DNA of 64,000 nucleotides from Paraburkholderia aromaticivorans. Lineage in GTDB: Bacteria; Pseudomonadota; Gammaproteobacteria; Burkholderiales; Burkholderiaceae. Below, one piece after another: positions 35,729 to 44,950 of the stretch. The stretch covers positions 4,216,001 through 4,280,000 of the forward strand of contig NZ_CP022989.1 of NCBI RefSeq assembly GCF_002278075.1, in the 5' to 3' direction. Below the pieces are notes generated by a model. The model was not told where the DNA came from. It saw nothing but the letters and a program-made list of their open reading frames with translations, and did not search any database. Both the position numbers and the translations under genes were made by a program. Each line of letters opens with the position of its first letter. Position 1 is the stretch's first letter.

Positions 35729-37006
35729 ATGCTCTACCAACTGCACGAATTCCAGCGGGCTATGTTGAGCCCCCTCACCGCCTGGGCCCAGGCCGCGTCC
35801 AAGTCTTTCGCGAATCCAGCCAGCCCGCTGGCCTATGTGCCGGGCGCCACGCGTCTTTCGGCGGGGTACGAATTGCTCTACCGGCTCGGTAAAGATTACG
35901 AAAAGCCCGAGTTCAATCTTCACCAGATTGTGAAAGACGGCCACAACATCCCGATCATCGAGCAGACGATCATCGAGAAGCCGTTTTGCCGCCTGATGCG
36001 TTTCAAGCGTTTCGCGGACGACAGCGACGCTGTTACCCAATTGAAAGACGAGCCGGTCGTGCTGGTGTGCGCACCGTTGTCGGGACACCACGCCACGCTG
36101 CTGCGTGACACCGTGCGCACATTGCTTCAGGACCACAAGGTCTACCTGACCGACTGGATCGACGCACGCATGGTGCCGCTCGAAGCCGGCGAGTTTCATC
36201 TGGACGACTACGTCGCCTACATTCAGGAATTCATCCGCCACATCGGCGCGAAGAATCTGCATGTGATCTCCGTGTGCCAGCCGACCGTGCCGGTGCTCGC
36301 CGCCATTTCGCTGCTGGCGAGCCGCGGCGAGGACACGCCGCGCACCATGACCATGATGGGTGGCCCGATCGACGCCCGCAAGAGTCCGACTTCGGTCAAC
36401 TCGCTCGCCACTCAGCATTCTTACGAATGGTTCGAGAACAACGTGATCTTCACGGTGCCGCCTAATTATCCGGGCGTGGGCCGCAAGGTTTATCCGGGCT
36501 TTTTGCAACACACCGGTTTTGTGGCAATGAATCCGGAACGTCACGCGGCATCGCACTGGGATTTCTACCAGAGCCTGCTGCGCGGCGACGAAGACGACGC
36601 GGAAGCCCACCGGCGCTTTTACGACGAGTACAACGCGGTGCTCGACATGGACGCGGACTATTACCTCGACACGATCCGGGTCGTGTTCCAGGAGTTCAGC
36701 CTTGCCGAAGGCACGTGGGACGTCTCCGGCGAACGGGTGCGACCGCAGGACATTACCAGGACCGCGCTCTTCACGATCGAAGGCGAGCTCGACGATATCT
36801 CCGGCGACGGCCAGACCTATGCCGCGCACGAACTGTGCACGGGCATTCCGGAGACGCACAAGCGTCACTTCACGGCTGAAAAGTGCGGGCACTACGGTAT
36901 TTTCTCGGGACGCCGCTGGCGCACCATCATCTACCCGCAGTTGCGCGACTTTATCCTCGAGCACAACAAGGTGACGAAGGTCGCGAAGGAACGAGTCGAA
37001 GCCTGA
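35729..37006 (+). CDS. phaZ: Intracellular polyhydroxyalkanoate depolymerase PhaZ
   Basis: The 425-residue protein starts MLYQLHEFQRAML with GGAG 6 bases upstream; a frame open to 35600 is extra. The catalytic triad Cys183 (VCQPTVPV), Asp355 (GELDD) and His388 (KCGHYGIF) falls on exactly the positions reported for Ralstonia PhaZ1, where Cys replaces the usual Ser. It breaks down native PHB granules inside the cell. The gene is not next to phaC or phaA. A 12-bp hairpin 26 bases after the stop is its probable terminator. Confidence 0.95.
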   Translation: MLYQLHEFQRAMLSPLTAWAQAASKSFANPASPLAYVPGATRLSAGYELLYRLGKDYEKPEFNLHQIVKDGHNIPIIEQTIIEKPFCRLMRFKRFADDSDAVTQLKDEPVVLVCAPLSGHHATLLRDTVRTLLQDHKVYLTDWIDARMVPLEAGEFHLDDYVAYIQEFIRHIGAKNLHVISVCQPTVPVLAAISLLASRGEDTPRTMTMMGGPIDARKSPTSVNSLATQHSYEWFENNVIFTVPPNYPGVGRKVYPGFLQHTGFVAMNPERHAASHWDFYQSLLRGDEDDAEAHRRFYDEYNAVLDMDADYYLDTIRVVFQEFSLAEGTWDVSGERVRPQDITRTALFTIEGELDDISGDGQTYAAHELCTGIPETHKRHFTAEKCGHYGIFSGRRWRTIIYPQLRDFILEHNKVTKVAKERVEA

Positions 37007-37031
37007 GCGACGCGCGCACAGCCAGACGGCA

Positions 37032-37057
37032 ACAACGGCCTCCTCGGAGGCCGTTGT
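37032..37057. terminator. Perfect 12-bp hairpin between phaZ and the TetR gene
   Basis: ACAACGGCCTCC and GGAGGCCGTTGT form a perfect stem. The genes on both sides converge on it, so it may serve both. The T-run is short (CGTTT on the plus strand). Confidence 0.75.
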
Positions 37058-37103
37058 CGTTTATGAGGATCCCGAAGCCTCGACCCGCGGTTGGCGACGC
37101 GGG

Positions 37104-37736
37104 TTATTTGCGCAACAGATACGCGAGCAGCAACTCGGTGTTCATCTGAATCACTTCGCTGCGCTCGCTCGCGCTGCTGAAATCGCGCCCGAGCGTGGCT
37201 TCGAGCGTGAAGCGGTTCGACACGATGTAGTAGCCCATGCCGGACAGCGTGACATAGAACCGCAGCGGATCGACGTTGGCGCGAAACAGCCCCGCGCGCT
37301 GGCCGCGCTCGAGAATACCGCCGAGCGTGGCGACGATCGGCGAGATCATTTCGCGGATGCGCGTCGACTTTTGCATGTAGCGCGCTTCATGCAGATTCTC
37401 ATTGTTGATGAGACGCAGCAACTCGGGATGATCGCGGTAATAATCCCAAACAAAATGCGCAAGACGCGTAATCGCCTCGACCGGCGCGATGCCGTTGAGT
37501 TCGAGCGTGCGCTCCGCTTCATTGAGCGCGCTGAACGCGTGCTCGAGTACGGCGGTAAAAAGCTGCTCCTTGCTACCGAAGTAGTAATAGAGCATGCGTT
37601 CATTCGTTTCCGCGCGGCGGGCGATCTGATCGACGCGCGCGCCGAATAGCCCACCATTTGCAAACTCTTCGGCCGCCGCAAGCAGAATGCGGCGCCGTGT
37701 GCCTTCAGGATCTCTTTTGATTTTCGGCTGATTCAT
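37104..37736 (-). CDS. TetR-family transcriptional regulator
   Basis: The 210-residue protein begins MNQPKIKRDPEGTRRRILLAAAEEFANGG. The helix-turn-helix is GARVDQIARRAETNERMLYYYFGSKEQLF. The C-terminal helical ligand and dimer domain ends in LLLAYLLRK. It resembles the RutR/TetR group with a C-terminal TetR_C_33-like half; the ligand is unknown. It is divergent from rnfB across 224 bases, so it may control that gene or itself. The ribosome binding site is weak. Confidence 0.92.
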   Translation of the reverse strand: MNQPKIKRDPEGTRRRILLAAAEEFANGGLFGARVDQIARRAETNERMLYYYFGSKEQLFTAVLEHAFSALNEAERTLELNGIAPVEAITRLAHFVWDYYRDHPELLRLINNENLHEARYMQKSTRIREMISPIVATLGGILERGQRAGLFRANVDPLRFYVTLSGMGYYIVSNRFTLEATLGRDFSSASERSEVIQMNTELLLAYLLRK

Positions 37737-37960
37737 GGTGGCATCGTCTTCGTGAGCCGCGTTATCCGGATCGCGCCGCCGGCCTCTCCTCGGGCCTTGC
37801 ACCGACAGCACTGAACGGGCTGGTTGGGGGAACACCCTTATGCGGTCTTTCGAAAAAGCGCTTCGATTATGGCACATGGATTGCGGATGGCAATTGGGGA
37901 AATCGGCGATAATGTGCTATTTAGTTCAAGCTGTGCGGCCGCAAGCCAAAGCCCCACGTC

Positions 37961-38800
37961 GTGACCGTGACAGAAATCAAAACACTCGCAGATCGCATCG
38001 AAGACCTGCTCCCCCAGACGCAATGCACCAAGTGCGGTTACCCCGCATGCCGCCCCTATGCCGAAGCCGTTGCAAGCGGTGAGGCCAACTACAATCAGTG
38101 CCCGCCGGGCGGCGCCGAAGGCATCGCCCGGCTTGCCGCGTTGCTCGGCAAGCCGGTGATTCCGCTCAATTCCGCCAACGGCGTCGAACGGCCGCGTCCG
38201 TTGGCGGTTATCGACGAACAAGTTTGCATCGGCTGCACGTTGTGCATGCAGGCATGTCCAGTCGATGCAATAGTTGGCGCACCGAAGCAGATGCACACGG
38301 TCATCGCCGAACTCTGTACCGGTTGCGATCTGTGCGTGCCGCCCTGCCCGGTCGATTGCATTGCCTTGCCGCCCGTGACCGGCGAGGCGACCGGTTGGGA
38401 CGCGTGGAGCCAGGCCCAGGCCGACGCCGCGCGCGCACGCCATGACCGGCGCGAAGCGCGCCTCGCACGCGAACGCGAGGCCGCCGAGGCACGTGCTGCA
38501 GCGCGGCGCGCAGGCAGCAGCCCCGCTGCTCAGGCTAACGAAGCAACGCAGGCCGATGCCGGCACGCCATCGGCCGCGCCCGCCGCGGAAGACGCCGAAG
38601 CAAAGAAACGCGCGATCATCCAGGCCGCGCTCGAACGCGCCCGCAAGAAAAAGGAAGAATTGGCCGCCAAGGGCCAGGGCCCGCTGAACACCGAGCAAGT
38701 GAGCGCCGACGTACAGGCGCAGATCGACGCCGCCGAGGCACGCCGCCGCCGTCTCGGACTCGCCGGGGACGACAGCGGCACGCCGTCCGACAAGCGCTAA
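37961..38800 (+). CDS. rnfB: RnfB/RsxB-type ferredoxin protein lacking a membrane anchor
   Basis: The 279-residue protein starts with GTG ([19 protein letters not shown]). It has the RnfB 4Fe-4S domain [15 protein letters not shown] with a later Cys in QCPPGG, then two ferredoxin clusters [12 protein letters not shown] and [12 protein letters not shown]. The usual N-terminal membrane helix of RnfB is missing. After residue 150 it has a long Ala/Glu/Arg-rich tail that is probably coiled. No rnfA, C, D, G or E is near. The next gene, 19 bases on, is nth, whose product has its own 4Fe-4S cluster; a role in electron supply or cluster work is plausible but not proven. Confidence 0.88.
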   Translation: MTVTEIKTLADRIEDLLPQTQCTKCGYPACRPYAEAVASGEANYNQCPPGGAEGIARLAALLGKPVIPLNSANGVERPRPLAVIDEQVCIGCTLCMQACPVDAIVGAPKQMHTVIAELCTGCDLCVPPCPVDCIALPPVTGEATGWDAWSQAQADAARARHDRREARLAREREAAEARAAARRAGSSPAAQANEATQADAGTPSAAPAAEDAEAKKRAIIQAALERARKKKEELAAKGQGPLNTEQVSADVQAQIDAAEARRRRLGLAGDDSGTPSDKR

Positions 38801-38819
38801 CCGCACCTTCACGCCGAGC

Positions 38820-39464
38820 ATGAACGCGAACAAACGCCGCGCCATCTACGAGACGCTTCAAAGTCTCAACCCGCATCCGACCACCGAGCTCGAGTACACC
38901 ACTCCGTTCGAACTGCTGATCGCCGTGCTGCTGTCCGCGCAGGCCACCGACGTGTCGGTCAACAAAGCCATGCGCAAGATGTTCCCGGTCGCGAACACGC
39001 CGCAGAAGGTTGTCGATCTCGGCGAAGAAGGCGTGGCCGGATACATCAAGACCATCGGCCTCTATCGCACCAAGGCGAAGAACGTCATTGCGACCTGCCG
39101 CATTCTGCTCGATCAGTACGGCGGCGAAGTGCCCGAGAATCGCGAAGCGCTCGAAAGTCTGCCGGGCGTCGGACGGAAAACGGCCAATGTGATTCTCAAC
39201 ACGGCGTTCGGTCATCCGACCATCGCAGTCGACACGCACATCTTTCGGGTTGCGAATCGAACCGGTCTCGCGCCCGGCAAAGACGTTCGCGCAGTCGAAG
39301 CGGCACTGGAGAAATTCACCCCCGCCGAATTCAGGCAGGACGCGCATCACTGGTTGATCCTGCACGGCCGTTATGTCTGCAAGGCGCGGCGGCCCGAATG
39401 CTGGCATTGCGTGATCGAGCCGCTCTGCGAGTTCCGGCCGAAAACACCGGCGCCGGATCTGTGA
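38820..39464 (+). CDS. nth: Endonuclease III (DNA glycosylase/AP lyase)
   Basis: The 214-residue protein carries the helix-hairpin-helix LPGVGRKTANVILN with catalytic Lys120, and Asp138 in VDTHIFRVANR, exactly as in E. coli Nth. The 4Fe-4S cluster loop CKARRPECWHCVIEPLC has the C-x6-C-x2-C-x5-C spacing. It removes oxidised pyrimidines and nicks the abasic site. It is probably co-transcribed with the RnfB-like gene. Confidence 0.97.
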   Translation: MNANKRRAIYETLQSLNPHPTTELEYTTPFELLIAVLLSAQATDVSVNKAMRKMFPVANTPQKVVDLGEEGVAGYIKTIGLYRTKAKNVIATCRILLDQYGGEVPENREALESLPGVGRKTANVILNTAFGHPTIAVDTHIFRVANRTGLAPGKDVRAVEAALEKFTPAEFRQDAHHWLILHGRYVCKARRPECWHCVIEPLCEFRPKTPAPDL

Positions 39465-39593
39465 GCGACGCCGCCCGGCGCGCCGCGCCGCCAGCAGCGC
39501 ACGGCGCCGCGGCGTAAAATGACGTCCTGCCTCGTTGGCTTGACAGGCTCACGCTTTACCGACTTACGCCCCACTCAACGCACCGGTCCCACG

Positions 39594-40028
39594 ATGTTCA
39601 ATCCCAGCCGCGACGAAGTTCGTCTCTTCTTCACCGACACCTGGCGCAAACAGCGTCAAGGTGAAATTCTGACGCCGCTGGAGGCCATCGCCGCCGACTG
39701 GATCGTCGAGCATCCCGAATACCACGCCGATCTGACCGACGGCGACGCCGCCCAGGCGCAGGACTACTCGCCCGAGCGCGGGCAGACCAACCCGTTCCTG
39801 CATCTGTCGATGCACCTGGCCATTACCGAACAGTTGTCGATCGATCAGCCGCCCGGCATTCGCGCGGCGCACGAACGGCTCGCCGCACGCCTCGGCTCGA
39901 CCCACGAGGCACAGCACGCCATCATGGACTGTCTTGGCGAAACCATCTGGGAAGCGCAGCGCACCGGCATGCCGCCGGACACGGACGCGTACCTGCAGCG
40001 CATCGAGCGGCGCGCCACGCGCGACTAA
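39594..40028 (+). CDS. DUF1841 family protein
   Basis: The 144-residue protein begins MFNPSRDEVRLFFTDTWRK and has the conserved LTPLEAIAADWIVEHPEYH, NPFLHLSMHLAITEQLSID and HAIMDCLGETIWEAQR. These match DUF1841, a proteobacterial cytoplasmic family of unknown role. It follows nth by 130 bases and may be in the same transcript. Start chosen at the conserved MFNPS. Confidence 0.88.
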   Translation: MFNPSRDEVRLFFTDTWRKQRQGEILTPLEAIAADWIVEHPEYHADLTDGDAAQAQDYSPERGQTNPFLHLSMHLAITEQLSIDQPPGIRAAHERLAARLGSTHEAQHAIMDCLGETIWEAQRTGMPPDTDAYLQRIERRATRD

Positions 40029-40069
40029 GACCTGCGCGCACCGTCCGCGCGAATCACGGCTCCAGAAGC

Positions 40070-40098
40070 ACAACACCCCGCCGAGGCGGGGTGTTGTT
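40070..40098. terminator. Bidirectional terminator between DUF1841 gene and cytochrome gene
   Basis: ACAACACCCCGC (40070-40081) pairs with GCGGGGTGTTGT (40086-40097) around a CGAG loop. The two flanking genes converge. Confidence 0.85.
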
Positions 40099-40133
40099 CA
40101 ATCTGAAAGCCGCGCGGCAACCACGCGACTCGC

Positions 40134-40517
40134 TTACTTCTTCTGCACCAGATCGCCGTTCAGCGATTCGACATAGGCTGCGATGTCTTTCATGTCGCTT
40201 TGCGACAGGCTTTGCACTTGCGCCTGCATGATCGCGTTGTTGCGACCGAAGTGCGGATTGCCGTTGCCCATCTGGTATTGACGCAGCGACCAGTAGACGT
40301 AATCGGAATGCTGACCAGCGAGCTTCGGATATTCCGGGCTTACCGGCTTGTTCAGGTTCACACCGTGACAAGCCGCGCAGTTGTGGCTGTCCGCCAGCAC
40401 CTTGCCGTTGCCGGCGTCTGCTGCGTGTGCCAGGTTCGCTGCAACCAGACCGATCACTGCCGCCGACGCGCATGCAGCCTTGAACACCGTGTGGAGTGCC
40501 TGTTGGGGCTTATTCAT
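40134..40517 (-). CDS. Class I c-type cytochrome, periplasmic
   Basis: The 127-residue protein has a signal peptide (hydrophobic ASAAVIGLVAANLA, cleavage near AHAA) and one haem site CAACH (Cys47-His51). A Met ligand is probably in FGRNNAIMQAQ. AGGAGA lies 5 bases before the start. The C-terminal MKDIAAYVESL helix is typical of short cytochromes c. It is 58 bases from a sister cytochrome gene on the same strand, so the pair is likely co-expressed. The partner enzyme is not visible. Confidence 0.92.
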   Translation of the reverse strand: MNKPQQALHTVFKAACASAAVIGLVAANLAHAADAGNGKVLADSHNCAACHGVNLNKPVSPEYPKLAGQHSDYVYWSLRQYQMGNGNPHFGRNNAIMQAQVQSLSQSDMKDIAAYVESLNGDLVQKK

Positions 40518-40575
40518 GAATTCTCCTATCCCGCGAATTTATTTGCCGGGTGACTGGATGGACGACCGCAGCCGA

Positions 40576-40944
40576 TCACTTGTCGGGATTGCTCTTCGAA
40601 GAGGAATTTTGCGCCGCGTAGTAGGCAGCGATGTCGGCGATGTCCTGATCCGACAGCGACGCGGTGATGGCGCGCATCGTTTCGAAATGACGGTCGCCCT
40701 TCTTGTAGCCGTGCAGCGCGTTTTCGAGGTACGCCTGATTCTGGCCGCCGAGCATCGGCACGCGGTAGACCTCAGGGTAAGCCGTGCGGTATTCAGGGAT
40801 GCCGTGGCAGCCGATACACATCGCGACCTTGCCTTGGCCCGCCTTAGCGTTGCCGACGACATCCGCTGCCTGCGCACTGGCCGCATAGCCCGCGAGCACC
40901 GACAGCGCTGCGATCACGACGTGTTTGCCAACGAATTTATTCAT
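40576..40944 (-). CDS. Class I c-type cytochrome, periplasmic (paralogue)
   Basis: The 122-residue protein begins MNKFVGKHVVIAALSVL; a longer frame to 40989 is less likely. After a signal peptide ending SAQA it has haem site CIGCH (Cys43-His47), a probable Met ligand in HFETMRAIT, and the final DIADIAAYYAAQ helix. It is clearly related to its downstream neighbour (same fold and helix pattern, different loop), which suggests tandem duplication or a di-haem-like functional pair. Such proteins carry electrons between periplasmic partners. Confidence 0.92.
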   Translation of the reverse strand: MNKFVGKHVVIAALSVLAGYAASAQAADVVGNAKAGQGKVAMCIGCHGIPEYRTAYPEVYRVPMLGGQNQAYLENALHGYKKGDRHFETMRAITASLSDQDIADIAAYYAAQNSSSKSNPDK

Positions 40945-41391
40945 AGCATGTAACCTGGCTTGAGGGGAAACGGGCGACCAAAAAGGCAACGGCCCGCGCC
41001 GTTATTCTTATAGGGTAGCCACGCAGGCCAAAAAAATCGGGCTAATTGTACCGCGACGCCGCGCCGAACGTCCACCGCGCGGGGCCAGCGGCCCGTCCGG
41101 GCGCCGCAAAAGCACGCCTAGCGCCGTTTTGCTCCGCCGCGCCCGCACCGTCAGGTATGGCGGCGGCCATGGCATACCGGTCCGACACGGCATGGAACAC
41201 GGCCACGCCCGATCCGGGCGGCGCACCCGCCCACCGGGTCCGCCGCGCGAGCCTTCGGGTCGCTCGCAAACGCCGCCTGCACGCCCGCTTCGCCCTGCAA
41301 CGCCGCGGGTGACACCATACGCGAGCCGGTTTCAGGCCAACAGGTCTTCTGACTTATACTGGGCTTTTTCCCCGAAAAAGAGCATCTCGCC
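40945..41391. other. 447-bp divergent spacer between cytochrome and MoxR genes
   Basis: No gene is supported: the frames present lack ribosome binding sites and family patterns. The first 90 bases hold a minus-strand TATAAG, a candidate -10 for the cytochromes. The middle (41060-41330) is very GC-rich. The right end carries TATACT and an inverted repeat before moxR. Confidence 0.5.
41355..41380 (+). promoter_or_regulatory. -10 box and inverted repeat just before the MoxR gene
   Basis: TATACT (41355-41360) is followed by CTTTTTC-CCC-GAAAAAG (41364-41380), a perfect 7-bp inverted repeat that would lie at the transcript start, 11 bases before the ATG. No clear -35 is seen. Confidence 0.4.
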
Positions 41392-42234
41392 ATGCGTTTC
41401 GAAGGCTCATCGCAGTACGTCGCCACCGACGACCTCAAGCTCGCGGTCAATGCCGCGATGACGCTCAAGCGCCCGTTGCTGATCAAAGGCGAACCCGGCA
41501 CGGGCAAAACCATGCTCGCCGAAGAAGTCGCCGCCGCGCTCGGCATGCCGCTTTTGCAGTGGCACATCAAGTCCACCACCAAGGCGCAGCAGGGCCTGTA
41601 CGAGTACGACGCGGTGTCGCGCCTGCGCGATTCGCAGCTCGGCGACGAGCGCGTCAAGGACATCCGCAACTACATCGTCAAGGGCGTGCTGTGGCAGTCG
41701 TTCGAGTCGGAGCAGCAAACGGTGCTGCTGATCGACGAGATCGACAAGGCCGACATCGAATTCCCGAACGACCTGCTGCGCGAACTCGACCGCATGGAGT
41801 TCTATGTGTACGAGACGCACGAGCTGATCCGCGCCAAACAGCGCCCGCTCGTGATCATCACCTCGAACAACGAAAAGGAACTGCCCGACGCGTTCTTGCG
41901 CCGCTGCTTCTTCCACTACATCAAGTTCCCCGACCCGGTCACCATGCAGCAGATCGTCGAGGTGCACTATCCCGGCATCAAGAAGGAACTGCTCGCGGCC
42001 GCCATGCAGAGCTTTTTCGAGCTGCGCAACGTCGCCGGATTGAAGAAGAAGCCGTCCACCTCGGAGTTGCTCGACTGGCTCAAGCTGCTGCTCGCCGAAG
42101 ATATTCCGCCCGAAGCGCTGCGCTCGTCCGACCAGAAGCAGATCATTCCGCCGCTGCATGGCGCGCTGCTGAAGAACGAGCAGGACGTGAGCCTGTTCGA
42201 GCGGCTCATTTTCATGAACCGCAACAACCGTTGA
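41392..42234 (+). CDS. MoxR-family AAA+ ATPase
   Basis: The 280-residue protein has Walker A GEPGTGKT (33-40), Walker B TVLLIDEIDKAD, sensor 1 IITSNNEKELPDAFLRRCFF (with the arginine finger), and a C-terminal lid. It belongs to the MoxR branch, which acts as chaperone-like ATPases with VWA partners to insert cofactors or remodel complexes. The VWA gene lies 112 bases downstream on the same strand, completing the pair. Confidence 0.93.
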   Translation: MRFEGSSQYVATDDLKLAVNAAMTLKRPLLIKGEPGTGKTMLAEEVAAALGMPLLQWHIKSTTKAQQGLYEYDAVSRLRDSQLGDERVKDIRNYIVKGVLWQSFESEQQTVLLIDEIDKADIEFPNDLLRELDRMEFYVYETHELIRAKQRPLVIITSNNEKELPDAFLRRCFFHYIKFPDPVTMQQIVEVHYPGIKKELLAAAMQSFFELRNVAGLKKKPSTSELLDWLKLLLAEDIPPEALRSSDQKQIIPPLHGALLKNEQDVSLFERLIFMNRNNR

Positions 42235-42346
42235 AAGATCGCCGACTGAGCGTCGATCGATCATTGATTGAGCACCGGGTCGTTACCGAGAGGCCGCCAT
42301 TGAAGCACGCGCCGCCCCGACCACCCGAGCCCGCAGAGGACCCAGC

Positions 42347-43522
42347 ATGCTGATCGACTTTTTCTACTCGCTGCGCGCCGCCAAGCTGCCGGTCTCGGTG
42401 AAGGAATACCTGACGCTGCTCGAGGCGCTCAAAGCCAACGTGATCGCACCGTCGCTCGACGAGTTCTACTATCTCGCGCGCATGACGCTCGTCAAAGACG
42501 AGCAATATTTCGACAAGTTCGACCAGGCGTTCGGCGCCTACTTCAATGGCGTCGCGCAAGCCTCGGAGCTCGCTTTCGACGTCCCGCTCGACTGGCTGAA
42601 GAAAAAACTCCAACGCGATCTGTCGCCGGAAGAAAAAGCGCAGATCGAAGCGATGGGCGGCCTCGACAAGCTGATGGAGCGCCTGAAAGAGCTGTTCGAC
42701 GAACAGAAGGAGCGCCACGAGGGCGGCAACAAGTGGATCGGCACCGGCGGCACGTCGCCGTTCGGCAATGGCGGCTACAACCCGGAGGGCGTGCGCATCG
42801 GCGGCGACGCGGCGGGCAACCGCACCGCCGTCAAGGTCTGGGAAGCCCGCGCCTATCGCGATTACGACGATCAGGTGGAAATCGGCACGCGCAACATCAA
42901 AGTCGCGCTGCGCCGCCTGCGCCGTTTCGCCCGCGAAGGCGCCGCCGAAGAGCTCGATCTGCCCGACACGATCCGCAGCACCGCCGCGAATGCCGGCTGG
43001 CTCGACCTGAAGATGGTGCCCGAGCGCCACAACAAGGTGAAAGTGCTGATGCTGCTCGACGTGGGCGGCTCGATGGACGATCACATCAAACGCACCGAGG
43101 AGTTGTTCTCCGCCGCGAAAGCCGAGTTCAAGCATCTCGAGTTTTATTACTTCCACAACTGCGTGTACGACTTCCTGTGGAAGAACAACCGCCGCCGTCA
43201 CGCCGAGCGCATGCCGACGTGGGACGTGCTGCACAAGTTCACGCCCGACTACAAGCTGATCTTCGTCGGCGACGCCACGATGAGCCCATACGAAGTGCTG
43301 CAGCCGGGCGGTTCGGTGGAGTACAACAACGCCGAAGCCGGCGCGGTATGGCTGCGCCGGCTCGCCGATCATTTCCCTCATCACGCGTGGCTCAATCCCG
43401 AGCCGGAAGGCCTGTGGGCGTACCGGCAGTCGGTCAGCGCGATCCGCGAAGTGCTCGGCCACCGCATGTATCCGCTCACGCTCGCCGGCCTCGAGACGGC
43501 GATGCGCACTCTGAGCAAATAA
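42347..43522 (+). CDS. VWA-domain protein, CoxE-like partner of MoxR
   Basis: The 391-residue protein has an N-terminal helical half starting MLIDFFYSLRAAKLPVSVKEY (CoxE/YehP-like) and a C-terminal von Willebrand A domain. Its MIDAS is DVGGSMDDH, where Gly replaces the first Ser of the usual DxSxS; later GDATMSPYE holds the second metal-site residues. A glycine-rich loop (GGTSPFGNGGYNPEG) links the halves. With MoxR it probably matures or activates an enzyme not encoded here. CoxE proteins act in CO dehydrogenase maturation, but no such enzyme is nearby. Confidence 0.9.
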   Translation: MLIDFFYSLRAAKLPVSVKEYLTLLEALKANVIAPSLDEFYYLARMTLVKDEQYFDKFDQAFGAYFNGVAQASELAFDVPLDWLKKKLQRDLSPEEKAQIEAMGGLDKLMERLKELFDEQKERHEGGNKWIGTGGTSPFGNGGYNPEGVRIGGDAAGNRTAVKVWEARAYRDYDDQVEIGTRNIKVALRRLRRFAREGAAEELDLPDTIRSTAANAGWLDLKMVPERHNKVKVLMLLDVGGSMDDHIKRTEELFSAAKAEFKHLEFYYFHNCVYDFLWKNNRRRHAERMPTWDVLHKFTPDYKLIFVGDATMSPYEVLQPGGSVEYNNAEAGAVWLRRLADHFPHHAWLNPEPEGLWAYRQSVSAIREVLGHRMYPLTLAGLETAMRTLSK

Positions 43523-43569
43523 TCCGGTCACGTTTCACGCCATACCCTCACCGATAAGAAAGCAACTGC

Positions 43570-44790
43570 ATGAGTCCGTCGTCATCGCCCGATTTGTCCC
43601 CTGCCGTCGCCCGGACCGGGCGCCTCAATCCCTTCTCCGACACCTCGCTGTCCGCCATCGTCGCCGGTTTCGTCGCGATGATGACGGGCTACACCAGTTC
43701 GCTCGTGCTGATGTTCCAGGCGGGGCAGGCCGCGCACCTGACCGATGCGCAGATTTCCTCGTGGATCTGGGCCTTGTCGATCGGCATGGCCGTGTGCACG
43801 ATCGGTCTCTCGCTACGTTATCGCGCGCCGATCGTGATCGCCTGGTCGACGCCCGGCGCGGCGCTGCTGGTGGCCTCGCTGCCGCATGTGCCGTATGCGG
43901 TGGCGATCGGCGCGTTTATCGTCTGCGCGCTGCTGCTCACCCTGGTCGGCCTGACCGGCTGGTTCGATACGCTGATGAGGAAAATTCCCGCGGGCATCGC
44001 CTCGGCCTTGCTGGCGGGCATCCTGTTCGAAATCGGCATCGAGATTTTCCGCGCCGCGCAGTTCCAGACCGCGCTCGTGCTGACAATGTTCCTCACCTAT
44101 CTCGTCAGCAAACGGCTCGCGCCGCGCTATGCGATCGTGACGACGCTGATCGTCGGCACGATCGCCGCCGGCGCGCTCGGGCTGCTCGACTTCACCCACT
44201 TTCACGTCGCGCTGGCGCATCCGGTGTTCACGATGCCGGCGTTTTCGGTGGCGGCCAGCGTCAGCATCGGAATTCCGCTCTTCGTGGTCGCGATGGCGTC
44301 GCAGAACGTGCCGGGCATCGCCGTGCTGCGCGCGGACGGCTACGCCACGCCCTCCGCGCCGCTGATTTCGACCACCGGCATCGCTTCGCTGCTGCTTGCG
44401 CCGTTCGGCTCGCACGGCATCAATCTTGCGGCGATCACCGCGGCGATCTGCACCGGCCCCGAAGCCCACGAAAACCGCGACAAGCGTTACACCGCCGCGC
44501 TCTGGTGCGGCATCTTCTACCTGGTCGCCGGCATTTTCGGCGCGACCATCGCCGCGCTGTTCGCGGCCTTGCCCAAAGCGCTGGTGGTCTCCGTCGCGGC
44601 GCTGGCGCTGTTCGGCTCGATCATGGGCGGCCTCACCAACGCCATGCAGGACGTGAAGCAGCGCGAGGCGGCGCTGGTCACGTTCATGGTGACCGCGTCC
44701 GGGCTGACGCTGCTGTCCATCGGCTCGGCATTCTGGGGGCTGGTGGCCGGCGTGGTGACGCAAGTGGTATTGAACGCTCGGCGCGCCTGA
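43570..44790 (+). CDS. benE: BenE-family benzoate/H+ symporter-like permease
   Basis: The 406-residue protein has about 11-12 hydrophobic segments and BenE features: SLSAIVAGFVAMMTGYTSSLVLMFQAG near the start, IVIAWSTPGAALL, and LAAITAAICTGPEAHENRDKRY. It would sit in the inner membrane and import benzoate or a similar weak acid with protons. No benzoate catabolic gene is in view, so the substrate is by family only. It lies 47 bases after the VWA gene on the same strand and may be read through from it. Confidence 0.9.
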   Translation: MSPSSSPDLSPAVARTGRLNPFSDTSLSAIVAGFVAMMTGYTSSLVLMFQAGQAAHLTDAQISSWIWALSIGMAVCTIGLSLRYRAPIVIAWSTPGAALLVASLPHVPYAVAIGAFIVCALLLTLVGLTGWFDTLMRKIPAGIASALLAGILFEIGIEIFRAAQFQTALVLTMFLTYLVSKRLAPRYAIVTTLIVGTIAAGALGLLDFTHFHVALAHPVFTMPAFSVAASVSIGIPLFVVAMASQNVPGIAVLRADGYATPSAPLISTTGIASLLLAPFGSHGINLAAITAAICTGPEAHENRDKRYTAALWCGIFYLVAGIFGATIAALFAALPKALVVSVAALALFGSIMGGLTNAMQDVKQREAALVTFMVTASGLTLLSIGSAFWGLVAGVVTQVVLNARRA

Positions 44791-44950
44791 CGGCCCGCGG
44801 CGCGATACGGCGGCGCACTGCCCGGTAATTTCTGGCATAACGTCGGCGGTGGCGGCGGCGGCGAAAAATTGCCGCTCGAAATCCGTGTGAACGGATTGCC
44901 GTGGGTAAGCGTCAACACTGCATCAGGCGATCGCCATAGAATAGAAGCAT

